Source of the DNA: JBEKEX01 sp050013615 | GTDB lineage: Bacteria; Chloroflexota; Anaerolineae; Anaerolineales; Anaerolineaceae | Reading direction: 5' to 3' | NCBI GenBank assembly: GCA_050013615.1 | Contig: JBEKEX010000136.1 | Span: 1 to 11,905, forward strand | Length of the DNA stretch: 11,905 nucleotides | Shown here: one piece after another, positions 1 through 5,768 of the stretch | Layout of the letters: each line of letters begins with the position of its first letter | Numbering within the stretch: the first letter of the stretch is position 1 | Notes under the pieces: model-generated | What the model was told of the DNA's origin: nothing | What the model saw: the letters and a program-made list of their open reading frames with translations, nothing else | Database searches by the model: none | Made by a program: the position numbers and the translations under genes

Positions 1-453
1 TGTGACGGTCGTGCCGGGGTCGAGGGTGAGGCGGAACACGTCGGCGTCGGAACTCTCCTCGCGCTCGGGCGGAAAGCCCTGGCTCGCGGTGATGGTGGAA
101 ATGCGGGTGGCGCCGAGATCCGGCCAGATCAGCCCCGAATCCTGCATGCGAAAATGCGGCGCGACGATCAATCTTTCGATTTGCTCGTCGGTGTCGTTGG
201 TGAGCGCGAACACGATCCAGCTTGGATGCGTGCCCGGCTCCTTGGCCTCGACCTCGATGCGGCGGGTGATCCCGTCCGAGCCCGGCGCGGTCGAAACCTG
301 CAGCCGGTCGCCTTCCGCCGCGTGTTTCTCGACGGCGTTGGTGAGGTCGATCGCCGGAGCGTCGTGCGGCACGCGCACGCTGTCCACCGCCCAGGCCGAG
401 GGGGCGAAGACGACGAGCAGCAGCAACGAGATCAGATATTTGTTGAAACCCAC
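1..453 (-). CDS. Secreted or membrane-anchored protein, N-terminal part; possibly sensor of a GGDEF/EAL protein (partial)
   Basis: The minus strand is open from a GTG at 453 down to base 1, giving 151 codons that leave the window. The first ~23 residues form a clear signal sequence (basic MGFNKY, a leucine/valine-rich core, then APSAWA before the likely cut). The following segment is rich in Asp, Thr and Pro and contains FALTNDTDEQIERLIVAPHF, LIWPDLGATRIS and LDPGTTVT. I recall similar N-termini on large inner-membrane proteins of Rhizobiales that continue into GGDEF and EAL domains, but no such domain lies inside the window, so that function is inference. No ATG is available in frame upstream and no strong ribosome binding site is visible, so the GTG start is chosen because it sits directly before the signal peptide. 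The plus-strand frames here are GC-rich shadows. Confidence 0.6.
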   Translation of the reverse strand, partial: MGFNKYLISLLLLVVFAPSAWAVDSVRVPHDAPAIDLTNAVEKHAAEGDRLQVSTAPGSDGITRRIEVEAKEPGTHPSWIVFALTNDTDEQIERLIVAPHFRMQDSGLIWPDLGATRISTITASQGFPPEREESSDADVFRLTLDPGTTVT

Positions 454-864
454 GAAGTCACTTCTTGAGCACGAAGGGCCCCGGCCATTAGGCTCGCGGG
501 CTTCCTTGCGATGATTCCGACGGCCTGTCGGCCGCGCCGAGACTTAACCGCACCGAGACTTAACCGCGTCGAGACTTGGCCACATCGAGACTTGGCCACA
601 TCGAGACGATCCGCGCCGAGACTGGCCGCGCCGAGACTGGTAGAGCCTTCGGCGCCGTCTCGCAAGCCGATTAGCGCTCCGCGCGTCCAGCCGGTATGGT
701 CCTTGCGAGGCGATTCCGTCGACTCCGCTCCCTTGCGGAGGGCGGAGGGCGGCAATATACGCTGGCCAGGGACGGGTGGCGAGCGATCGCGCCGGGATAT
801 GATAGTGATAGTGGATAAGCGTCGGCGGGGTTCTCCAGGCGGCGGTGGAACAGGAATAGACCCG
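454..864. other. Noncoding region between divergent genes in the left piece
   Basis: This 411-bp stretch holds the tandem repeat (532-640) and little else I can name. It should contain promoters for both the minus-strand gene starting at 453 and ptsP starting at 865, but I cannot pick out a convincing -35/-10 pair. ORFs in it read through the repeat and give Arg/Pro/Ser-rich low-complexity translations, which I take as chance ORFs in GC-rich DNA. Confidence 0.5.
532..640. repeat. Seven-copy 15-16 bp tandem repeat
   Basis: Seven head-to-tail units sharing the core CGAGACT (CGAGAC in unit 5): 532-547, 548-563, 564-579, 580-595 (16 bp each), then 596-610, 611-625 and 626-640 (15 bp each). Units begin with CCGCGCC, CCGCACC, CCGCGTC or CCACATC and end in TTAA, TTGG, GAT or TGG. 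The change of unit length breaks any reading frame, so the array is probably noncoding. It lies between the divergently oriented signal-peptide gene and ptsP, in the alphaproteobacterial-looking part. Confidence 0.85.
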
Positions 865-1644
865 ATGCGGAGCGTTCACGGCGGACCACGCCTGTTGCTG
901 CGCCGGCTGCGCGAAATCAGCGCGGAGCCGGTGAACGCGCAGGCGCGGCTCGACAAGATCGTGATGCAGATCGCCGCCAATATGGTGGCGGAGGTGTGTT
1001 CGGTCTATGTCCTGCGCGCCGACCAGCGGCTTGAACTTTACGCCACGGAGGGCCTGAACCGCGAGGCCGTTCATCTAACCACCATGCAGTCCGGCGAGGG
1101 CCTCGTCGGCCTGATCGCGCAAAGCGCCGAGCCTCTCGCCTTGTCCGAGGCGCATGAGCATCCGGCTTTCTCCTATCGTCCGGAGACCGGCGAGGAGGTC
1201 TATCACTCCTTCCTCGGCGTGCCGATCCTGCGCGGCGGCAATACGGTCGGCGTGCTGGTCGTGCAGAACAAGGTGCGGCGCACCTATTCCGAGGAGGAAG
1301 TCGAGGCTCTGCAAACCACGGCGATGCTGCTCGCGGAAATGATCGCTTCGGGCGAATTGCAGTCTATCGCCAAGTCGGCCGAACTGCTCGCGCTCAACGG
1401 TCCGTTGTCGCTCAAGGGCGCGGCGATCTGCGAAGGCGTTGGGCTCGGCTACGTGTTGCTGCACGAGCCGCGCGTCGTCGTGAAGAACCTTCTCGCCGAG
1501 GACGTTCAGGCGGAATTGCGGCGTCTCGACACGGCGATAGACGCCATGCGGATGTCGATCGACGAACTCGTCGCTCACGGACACCGCATGGGCGTCGGCG
1601 AGCATAGGGAGGTGCTCGAATCCGTCCGCATGGTCGCCAATGAC
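865..1644 (+). CDS. ptsP: PtsP, GAF-domain PEP-protein phosphotransferase (enzyme I-Ntr), N-terminal 260 residues, truncated by the join
   Basis: Enzyme I of the nitrogen-type phosphotransferase system takes phosphate from phosphoenolpyruvate and passes it to the HPr-like protein NPr. It acts in the cytoplasm and does not transport sugar. The fragment shows an N-terminal GAF domain (about residues 15-165, with ELYATEGLN, GEGLVGLIA, FSYRPETGEE and HSFLGVPILRGG). It then shows the start of the PEP-utiliser N-terminal domain (about 183-260, with GAAICEGVGLGYV and the helix around RMSIDEL). The family is normally about 750 residues, so the phospho-histidine domain and the PEP-binding barrel are missing. 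The start is ATG 865, which matches the usual MR..GGPRLLLRRLRE beginning and has AGGAA 8 nt upstream; the frame stays open back to 511, but that extension crosses the tandem repeat. The reading frame continues past ~1644 into an unrelated M1 peptidase and stops at 2040. Confidence 0.88.
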
Positions 1645-1650
1645 CAGGCA
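1633..1650. other. Chimeric junction between two unrelated genomes
   Basis: Left of here the protein reads as PtsP (..EHREVLESVRM.AND), right of here as an M1 peptidase (NDQALEPWLDEAL..). Both families have an Asn-Asp at this spot (PtsP usually FANDRGW, M1 VGNDQ), so bases 1639-1644 (aatgac) could be shared microhomology. Base composition shifts at the same place: GC-rich alphaproteobacterial codon use before, more AT-rich and lineage-different after. Either a misassembly or a recombination point; I favour misassembly. Confidence 0.8.
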
Positions 1651-2040
1651 CTGGAACCCTGGCTGGATGAGGCATTGTGTACTTATAGTGAACGCCTCTT
1701 CTACGAAAATATTTATCCAAATTTAGTGGATTGGTGGTGGACAACCCGGGTCAAGAATTATTCTCCGCAAGGGTGGGTGAACAAGACCATCTACGACTTT
1801 ACTGCCTTCCGCCCTTATGTCAATGCGGTCTATCTGCGCGGAGCGACGTTCCTCGAAAAGTTGCGAACGACCATTGGTGATGATACTTTCTTCAGCTTTC
1901 TGCAGGATTATTTCCAGACCTTGCAGGCTCAGGCAAAGGTCGATGATTTGGGGTTATCCATGAAAGCTGAATTCTGGCGAATCCTGGGGCATCACACTTC
2001 GCTGGACTTAAGCGATTTGAAGAAAGCCTACTTTCAATAA
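1639..2040 (+). CDS. M1 family metallopeptidase, C-terminal 133 residues (5' part missing)
   Basis: M1 enzymes are zinc aminopeptidases with the motif HExxH, about 18 residues, then a glutamate ligand. Here the fragment begins just after where HExxHQWW would sit. NDQALEPWLDEALCTYSE carries the third zinc ligand (the Glu of WLDE, codon 1669-1671), followed by the helical C-terminal part with PYVNAVYLRGATFLEKLR, which fits the conserved Y.RGA..L..LR region. The HExxH half and the N-terminal beta domain are absent, so the product as present cannot be active. The stop at 2040 is a normal-looking family C-terminus. There is no start codon of its own: the frame is continuous with the ptsP fragment upstream, which I regard as an artefact of the join. 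In the true genome the gene should extend several hundred codons upstream. Confidence 0.82.
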   Translation, partial: NDQALEPWLDEALCTYSERLFYENIYPNLVDWWWTTRVKNYSPQGWVNKTIYDFTAFRPYVNAVYLRGATFLEKLRTTIGDDTFFSFLQDYFQTLQAQAKVDDLGLSMKAEFWRILGHHTSLDLSDLKKAYFQ

Positions 2041-2104
2041 AGACAGCTAATTTGATTGACCACTCACTTTTGCTGTCATTTAATTGAAGACGGCAAGGCT
2101 CAGA

Positions 2105-2986
2105 TCAGGCAGGTTTCAACATGGAACGCACCTGGTCTTCGAGTGAAGTGACCGGGTGGTCCAGGATCTTTTCCAGATCAGGCGCTGTTAGTGAGAGCAT
2201 GCCAGCGCGGATCAATTGGTTCATTCCCACCACCATTTGGACTGCGGATTCAGCCGCACCGCCGGCACGCAAAGCGTTTATCAAATCCGTGTCCAATACT
2301 GGCTGATATTCCAGGGGCCTGCCGCTGACTTTATGCGCTGCCTGAACGAGGTCCGAGATGGTCCAGGATACAGGCGTAGTCAATTCGTAGACCTTGTTCT
2401 CATGCCCAGGCCGGATGAGCACCTGCGCAGCGGCTTCGGCGTAATCGAGACGCGCAGCACAGCCGAGCGGTGTGTCTCCGATCGAAGACTGGTATACCCC
2501 GCTTGCCAGCGCTTGGACGACCGGTCCGACCCGGAACTCGGCGTAGAAGCTGTTACGCAGGATCGTGTATACAATCCCGCTCTCGAAGATCGCTTTTTCG
2601 GTGGCGCGGTGCTCCACGGATAGAGGTGCCTCATCGCCCGTCTGCGGATCGATGACGGCCTTGACCAGGCTGGTGTAGGCCAGGTGTTTCACTCCGGCTG
2701 CTTTGGCAGCCCGCACCGCGTTAAAATGTTGTGGGATGCGGCTGCCTACTTTGTCGGCCGAAATGATGAGGACAGCATCGCTGCCACTGAAGGCATCCTG
2801 CATGGAAGCGAGGTCATCGAAATCTCCATAACGCACGTCGATTCCCTGGGCGCGCAGGTCAGCCGCTTTGGACGCATCGCGCACGCTGGCGCGCAGGTTG
2901 GTGGGGTTCACGCCCTTTTGTAGTAATTGTTGGATAACAAGTCGGCCAAGATGGCCGTTGGCTCCGGTGACAGTAATGATGGACAT
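2105..2986 (-). CDS. NmrA-like SDR family NAD(P)H:quinone oxidoreductase (QOR2/YtfG type)
   Basis: A 293-residue protein of the atypical short-chain dehydrogenase NmrA group. The N-terminal Rossmann fold has the nucleotide-binding loop TGANGHLG (residues 7-14), followed by the expected SVRD segment after beta-2, YGDFDD, AVLIIS and AYTSL, and a C-terminal half with ILRNSFYAE typical of quinone oxidoreductase 2 relatives. Such enzymes reduce quinones with NADPH in the cytosol; that substrate is inferred from family. The length matches the family (about 285-295). The start ATG at 2986-2984 follows AAGGAGA by 7 nt. The gene is convergent with the M1 fragment and divergent from fmdB. Relatives are often controlled by adjacent HxlR-type repressors sensing quinones or electrophiles; no such gene is in the window, but two inverted repeats lie upstream. 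Confidence 0.88.
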   Translation of the reverse strand: MSIITVTGANGHLGRLVIQQLLQKGVNPTNLRASVRDASKAADLRAQGIDVRYGDFDDLASMQDAFSGSDAVLIISADKVGSRIPQHFNAVRAAKAAGVKHLAYTSLVKAVIDPQTGDEAPLSVEHRATEKAIFESGIVYTILRNSFYAEFRVGPVVQALASGVYQSSIGDTPLGCAARLDYAEAAAQVLIRPGHENKVYELTTPVSWTISDLVQAAHKVSGRPLEYQPVLDTDLINALRAGGAAESAVQMVVGMNQLIRAGMLSLTAPDLEKILDHPVTSLEDQVRSMLKPA

Positions 2987-3002
2987 ATCTTTCTCCTTGA
3001 GT

Positions 3003-3019
3003 TAGGCTTTGGTAGCCTA
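3003..3019. promoter_or_regulatory. Short inverted repeat in the leader of the quinone oxidoreductase gene
   Basis: TAGGCT (3003-3008), a 5-nt spacer, then AGCCTA (3014-3019). It lies 17 nt upstream of the start codon of the minus-strand gene and could be an operator or a leader hairpin. Confidence 0.35.
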
Positions 3020-3038
3020 CTGATAGACAGACTTGGCC

Positions 3039-3065
3039 GATATATTAAGTCGAATTAATCATATC
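3039..3065. promoter_or_regulatory. AT-rich imperfect palindrome upstream of the quinone oxidoreductase gene, candidate operator
   Basis: GATATATTAA (3039-3048) faces TTAATCATATC (3055-3065), matching with one extra base, around GTCGAA. It is placed 53-79 bp upstream of the minus-strand start, where a promoter or repressor site would be expected. HxlR-type regulators of this enzyme class bind such palindromes, but the link here is inference. Confidence 0.4.
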
Positions 3066-3145
3066 AGATAGATGTAGATTTGAGCTTCGGTATCCAGGGT
3101 TGGTGCCATCCGGGAGTGGAAAGTTTGGGAACATCCAACTTTTTC

Positions 3146-3174
3146 TTGCTGTGTCAGACGAAAAGGACTATAAT
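3146..3174 (+). promoter_or_regulatory. Sigma-70-type promoter of the FmdB-type gene
   Basis: -35 TTGCTG (3146-3151), 17-bp spacer, perfect -10 TATAAT (3169-3174). Transcription should start near 3181, leaving a leader of about 36 nt before ATG 3217. Confidence 0.7.
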
Positions 3175-3216
3175 TCTTAGGTTGTGGAAAGGTTGTTTTA
3201 GAAATTCAGGTGATGT

Positions 3217-3549
3217 ATGCCGGTTTATACTTATCGGTGCGAGAATTGCGGCGTGCAATTCGACCGCACTCAAAAATTTTCAGATACTCCATTGACTCGT
3301 TGCCCAGAATGCGGAAAGAAGACTTTGCGAAAGGTCTATTCCCCCGTGGGCATTGTATTCAAAGGATCGGGGTTCTATGCCACCGATCATCGCTCCCCCT
3401 CCGGGATGAGCTATGCTTCCAGCAGTTCAGAGGAGAAAGCCGCCGATAGCAAACCGGCGGATGAGAAGAAGCCAGCCGACAAAAAGGCGGCTGTCGAATC
3501 GAAGCCGGCTCCGACCACAAAAGCCAATGAATCCAAATCCAAAGAATAG
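3217..3549 (+). CDS. FmdB-family zinc-ribbon protein
   Basis: A 110-residue protein that opens with the FmdB signature MPVYTYRCENCGVQF. It has two CxxC knuckles (C8/C11 and C29/C32) that should bind one zinc in a small ribbon. Residues ~33-70 carry the conserved KTLRKVYSPVGIVFKGSGFYATD segment. From ~71 on, the tail is low-complexity and charged (repeated KPADEKKPADKK-like Ala/Lys/Pro/Ser units) and probably disordered. The family is named from a putative regulator next to formamidase in Methylophilus, but its role in most bacteria is unknown, so no specific function is claimed. The start at 3217 has AGG 6 nt upstream. The gene is transcribed alone: own promoter before it and a strong terminator after it. 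Confidence 0.9.
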   Translation: MPVYTYRCENCGVQFDRTQKFSDTPLTRCPECGKKTLRKVYSPVGIVFKGSGFYATDHRSPSGMSYASSSSEEKAADSKPADEKKPADKKAAVESKPAPTTKANESKSKE

Positions 3550-3600
3550 TTCCTGAAGGTCGGTTCATAGGCGAGGAAGCTCGTCATTTTGTTTGCATCA

Positions 3601-3630
3601 GCCCGGGGTTCCTCCCGGGCGTTTGTTTTA
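3601..3630 (+). terminator. Rho-independent terminator after fmdB-type gene
   Basis: GCCCGGG (3601-3607) pairs with CCCGGGC (3614-3620) across a 6-nt turn, followed by GTTTGTTTTA. It ends the zinc-ribbon transcript. Confidence 0.88.
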
Positions 3631-3718
3631 GTTTGGTAGGATGTTATGTGGCCCGGGTGGTTTTCTATCGAAAGGCCGCCAAAGCCTGTCAAAACCTCGC
3701 AGGCCAGCCTCTGACCAG

Positions 3719-3747
3719 TTGTTTTTTAATACCATAGTACGTAAAAT
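3719..3747 (+). promoter_or_regulatory. Promoter of the small membrane protein / DUF4153 pair
   Basis: -35 TTGTTT (3719-3724), 17-bp spacer, -10 TAAAAT (3742-3747). Expected start near 3754, shortly before the GGAGGG ribosome binding site at 3761-3766. Confidence 0.6.
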
Positions 3748-3771
3748 CTGATTGTCGTTTGGAGGGATACT

Positions 3772-3906
3772 ATGCCTAATCAAACTCCGAAAAAACGATC
3801 GCTAGTGACAGAGCGCGAGCGGTCACTGCGAACCCAGCGGGCGGTGTTCGTCGCCATCTCGATCATTATGGTCCTGTCGATGATCATCGCATTGCTACCA
3901 CATTGA
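3772..3906 (+). CDS. Small single-pass membrane protein, 44 residues
   Basis: A short ORF with all marks of a real gene: ATG 3772, a strong ribosome binding site GGAGGG 5 nt upstream, a promoter before that, and stop TGA 3904-3906. The product begins with a hydrophilic, basic stretch (MPNQTPKKRSLVTERERSLR, residues 1-20). One hydrophobic helix follows (about 24-42, VFVAISIIMVLSMIIALL), ending two residues before the C-terminus. This predicts an N-in single-pass protein of the cytoplasmic membrane. It lies 10 nt upstream of the DUF4153-like gene, whose ribosome binding site overlaps its stop codon, so the two are very probably co-transcribed and perhaps translationally coupled. I do not recognise a family; the partner is likely the larger membrane protein, which is inference from the layout only. 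Confidence 0.75.
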   Translation: MPNQTPKKRSLVTERERSLRTQRAVFVAISIIMVLSMIIALLPH

Positions 3907-3916
3907 GGTATTGATC

Positions 3917-4951
3917 ATGCCTAAAAAACGTTGGCCTTTCTGGCTGGCAGCCCTGATTGCAGGTTGGGCCGTCGATTTCCTGTTCTGGGGGCACACACCA
4001 GGGATTTCCATCCCCGTGTGGGTGGCAGTGATCCTTGCAGCGGGGATAGGTGCTGCCTGGAGCGAAGGAGTCAAACCGGCCGGAAAGAACTGGATCCTGG
4101 TGGCGGCGGCGCTTGCGATGGCTTGCGTTGTCCTTTTTCGCCGCGATCCCATCACCATGCTGGTGGCGTTTGCCTTGAGCCTTGCGGCGGTCTTCATGCT
4201 GGCCTTTTCTTACCGCAAAGGCTATTGGGTGTATTACCGCTTACGGGATTACCTGTTGAGCGGGTTGCGTTTGTTGGGCTCTATTATCGTGCATCCGGTT
4301 AAGTTTAAAAGCGCATCCAGCGCAGATGCTGCAACTGGTGAAGGTCCATCCCCCAGGAAAACGCATTGCGTTGCCCCGGTATTGCGGGGTATTTTGCTGG
4401 CTATTCCGATCGTGGGTGTGCTGGCGGCCTTGCTGGCTGCTGCCGATCCGATCTTCTCGAATGGGCTGGCTGCATTTTTCACCTGGTTCAACCTGCCCAA
4501 TTGGCCGGAATACTTGTTCCGCCTAATCTATATCCTGGTATTTGCCTACGTGATCCTGGGCAGTTACTGGTACGCAACTTACCCGAAGCACGCGGAAGAG
4601 CGCCTGGACCAACAACCGGATTCGTCCAAACCTTTTCTGGGGTGGACGGAGAGCAGTGTGGTTCTGGTACTGGTCGATATTTTGTTCGCTGTTTTCGTCG
4701 TCGTCCAATTCCGCTATTTTTTTGGCGGGCAGGCGAATATCAATGTTGAAGGTTACACCTACTCGCAATATGCCGTGAGAGGGTTCAACGAATTGATCTC
4801 GGTGGCAGTGATCAGCTTGTTATTGCTGCTGGCTCTGGGGGCAATAACCAAACGTGAAAGCCGCTTCCAGTCTCGCAGCTTCAGCGTATTGGCGGTGATC
4901 CTGGTGGCGTTGGTGATGGTCATCCTGGTCTCGTCCTTCCAGCGGTTGTGA
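3917..4951 (+). CDS. DUF4153/DUF4173-like polytopic membrane protein, N-terminal 344 residues (gene broken)
   Basis: A strongly hydrophobic protein with roughly nine or ten membrane segments and a polar loop at about residues 128-152. The segment FRYFFGGQANINVEGYTYSQ (265-284) followed by YAVRGFNEL is the hallmark of the DUF4153/DUF4173 family, whose biochemical role is unknown. Family members normally go on past the FQR at residues 341-343 with two or more helices and a cytosolic or exposed tail. Here the frame stops at TGA 4949-4951 immediately after FQRL, and the tail is found in another frame just downstream. The start ATG 3917 is preferred to TTG 3911 because GAGG (3905-3908) is 8 nt before it. 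It follows the 44-residue membrane protein by 10 nt and should be in one operon with it. Confidence 0.78.
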   Translation: MPKKRWPFWLAALIAGWAVDFLFWGHTPGISIPVWVAVILAAGIGAAWSEGVKPAGKNWILVAAALAMACVVLFRRDPITMLVAFALSLAAVFMLAFSYRKGYWVYYRLRDYLLSGLRLLGSIIVHPVKFKSASSADAATGEGPSPRKTHCVAPVLRGILLAIPIVGVLAALLAAADPIFSNGLAAFFTWFNLPNWPEYLFRLIYILVFAYVILGSYWYATYPKHAEERLDQQPDSSKPFLGWTESSVVLVLVDILFAVFVVVQFRYFFGGQANINVEGYTYSQYAVRGFNELISVAVISLLLLLALGAITKRESRFQSRSFSVLAVILVALVMVILVSSFQRL

Positions 4952-5264
4952 TCTGGATACTGATTACCTCGGGCAGCTTTCCACAGATTCCGTGCCCGTT
5001 CTGGCGACGGCTTTCATGAATGCCAATTTAAGCCAGGCTGAAAAGAACGAGGTGGGAGCCTTGCTGGCGTGTTGGACTTACCAGTTGGCAAATGAGACCG
5101 ACCAGTCTTGGCAGTCGTTCACTTTTTCCAAATCAGCCGCCTGGGCGGCCCTGCAGCCGTTGCAAGTGCAGCTTGGTAGCTATCCCGTCGATGGCAACAA
5201 TGGTCCCTATGTGACGGTTGGTGGACAACAACAGCCCTGTTTTGGTTCTGGCGGTATGAACTAG
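4950..5264 (+). pseudogene. Detached C-terminal tail of the DUF4153/DUF4173-like protein
   Basis: In the frame one base off from the preceding gene, translation from 4950 reads DLDTDYLGQLSTDSVPVLAT and continues without a stop to 5264. In family members a D..YL..LS.DAVP.L segment follows the last membrane helices, so this is the missing tail. What is absent between FQRL and DLDTDY is by my memory of the family about 70-80 residues holding the last helices, so both a deletion and a frame change have occurred. An ATG at 5016 could start a short ORF, but there is no ribosome binding site, and independent expression is unlikely. The last ~25 residues are Gly/Gln/Asn-rich (VDGNNGPYVTVGGQQQ). Either a true pseudogene or a local assembly deletion. 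Confidence 0.7.
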
Positions 5265-5284
5265 GTTGATTGATGAAAGTAACG

Positions 5285-5314
5285 AAAATCCTGAGGTTAG
5301 GCCCTCAGGATTTT
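5285..5314. terminator. Bidirectional terminator between convergent genes
   Basis: A perfect 12-bp stem AAAATCCTGAGG (5285-5296) / CCTCAGGATTTT (5303-5314) with a 6-nt loop. The T-run on each strand lets it end transcription from both sides: the DUF4153 operon and the minus-strand gene stopping at 5350. Confidence 0.92.
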
Positions 5315-5349
5315 AAGTTTATTTTATAAGACAACGTTTGGAAGCAGGG

Positions 5350-5652
5350 TTATCCCACCGGCAGGCTGGCGCCAAAGTTCAGTGGATAGCCGTCACGCGT
5401 GCTGGCAAAGCCGTGCGCCTTCTCGAAATCGGCGGCTTCCTTGAACAAGCTCTCTTTGCGGTAAGCCTGGATGGCTTCGGTGCTTTCCCAGATGATGAAG
5501 GTGGTCTCGTCACCTTTATCCGGTCGAATGCTGTAGTAAACTGCCAGGACCCCGGGAACTTTCTTCAGGCGGAGAAGGAATTGGTCCATGAAGGGTTTGA
5601 TGATCTTTAAATCTTCTTCGGTAACTTTGCTGGTGGTGATGCTAAGATACAT
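5350..5652 (-). CDS. Small ABM/dimeric alpha-beta barrel-like protein
   Basis: A 100-residue protein beginning MYLSITTSKV. The order beta strand, helix (DLKIIKPFMDQFLLRLKKVP), strand (VLAVYYSIRP), strand (DETTFIIWES), then a helix (TEAIQAYRKE) fits the antibiotic biosynthesis monooxygenase-like (ABM) ferredoxin fold, where the phrase ..fIIWES.EAiqAYrks.. is typical. Members act as small oxygenases, heme-degrading enzymes or have no known activity; I see no residue that fixes one of these. The start at ATG 5652-5650 is chosen over upstream in-frame ATGs because AGGAGG (complement of 5658-5663) lies 5 nt before it. It has its own promoter and is monocistronic, ending at the shared hairpin 5285-5314. 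Confidence 0.75.
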   Translation of the reverse strand: MYLSITTSKVTEEDLKIIKPFMDQFLLRLKKVPGVLAVYYSIRPDKGDETTFIIWESTEAIQAYRKESLFKEAADFEKAHGFASTRDGYPLNFGASLPVG

Positions 5653-5677
5653 GGCGGCCTCCTTTTTTAGTGAGCTC

Positions 5678-5706
5678 ATTATAAAGTGAGAGGGCCAGGT
5701 CTGCAA
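5678..5706 (-). promoter_or_regulatory. Promoter of the ABM-like gene
   Basis: Read on the minus strand: -35 TTGCAG (5706-5701), 17-bp spacer, perfect -10 TATAAT (5683-5678). Start expected near 5671, about 19 nt before the ATG, leaving room for the AGGAGG site. Confidence 0.8.
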
Positions 5707-5751
5707 CAAAAAACGGCAGGGCAATTGATTTTCATCTCTGGTGAATGCTCA

Positions 5752-5768
5752 TGATACAATTAATCCCA
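5752..5768 (+). promoter_or_regulatory. Extended -10 promoter directly at the flippase-like gene start
   Basis: TGATACAAT (5752-5760) is a TGn extended -10 with hexamer TACAAT; no good -35 is seen. Transcription would begin at about 5767-5768, right at the ATG, suggesting a leaderless mRNA. No Shine-Dalgarno sequence precedes that ATG. Confidence 0.5.

Noticed and set aside
2..514. Plus-strand ORF of 170 codons at the left edge
   Set aside because: Antisense to a minus-strand frame with a signal peptide and ordered domain-like sequence; its own translation is Ser/Arg-rich without motifs.
532..640. CRISPR array
   Set aside because: Units are contiguous with no spacers and are only 15-16 bp.
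432..755. Minus-strand ORF of 107 codons
   Set aside because: Runs through the tandem repeat and overlaps the start of the minus-strand signal-peptide gene in another frame; no recognisable features.
511..864. Upstream extension of the ptsP frame, making a 509-residue protein
   Set aside because: It translates the tandem repeat and intergenic DNA into Arg/Pro/Ser-rich low-complexity sequence; PtsP homologues start at the MR..GGPRLLLRRLRE segment (ATG 865).
1075..1605. Minus-strand ORF of 176 codons opposite ptsP
   Set aside because: High-GC antisense shadow of a clearly conserved GAF domain.
865..2040. A genuine GAF-PtsP / M1 peptidase fusion protein
   Set aside because: Both domains are cut in mid-fold, active-site parts of both are missing, and composition changes at the junction.
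2042..2077. Terminator formed by GACAGC and GCTGTC between the convergent genes
   Set aside because: Only six pairs with a loop of about 24 nt and no T-run; too weak to call.
4366..4749. ORF of 127 codons inside the DUF4153-like gene
   Set aside because: Out-of-frame shadow; the overlapping frame carries membrane helices and the family hallmark.
5741..5767. GTG 5741 as the start of the flippase-like gene
   Set aside because: No ribosome binding site, and the extended -10 promoter would be inside the gene; ATG 5768 begins the conserved hydrophobic N-terminus.
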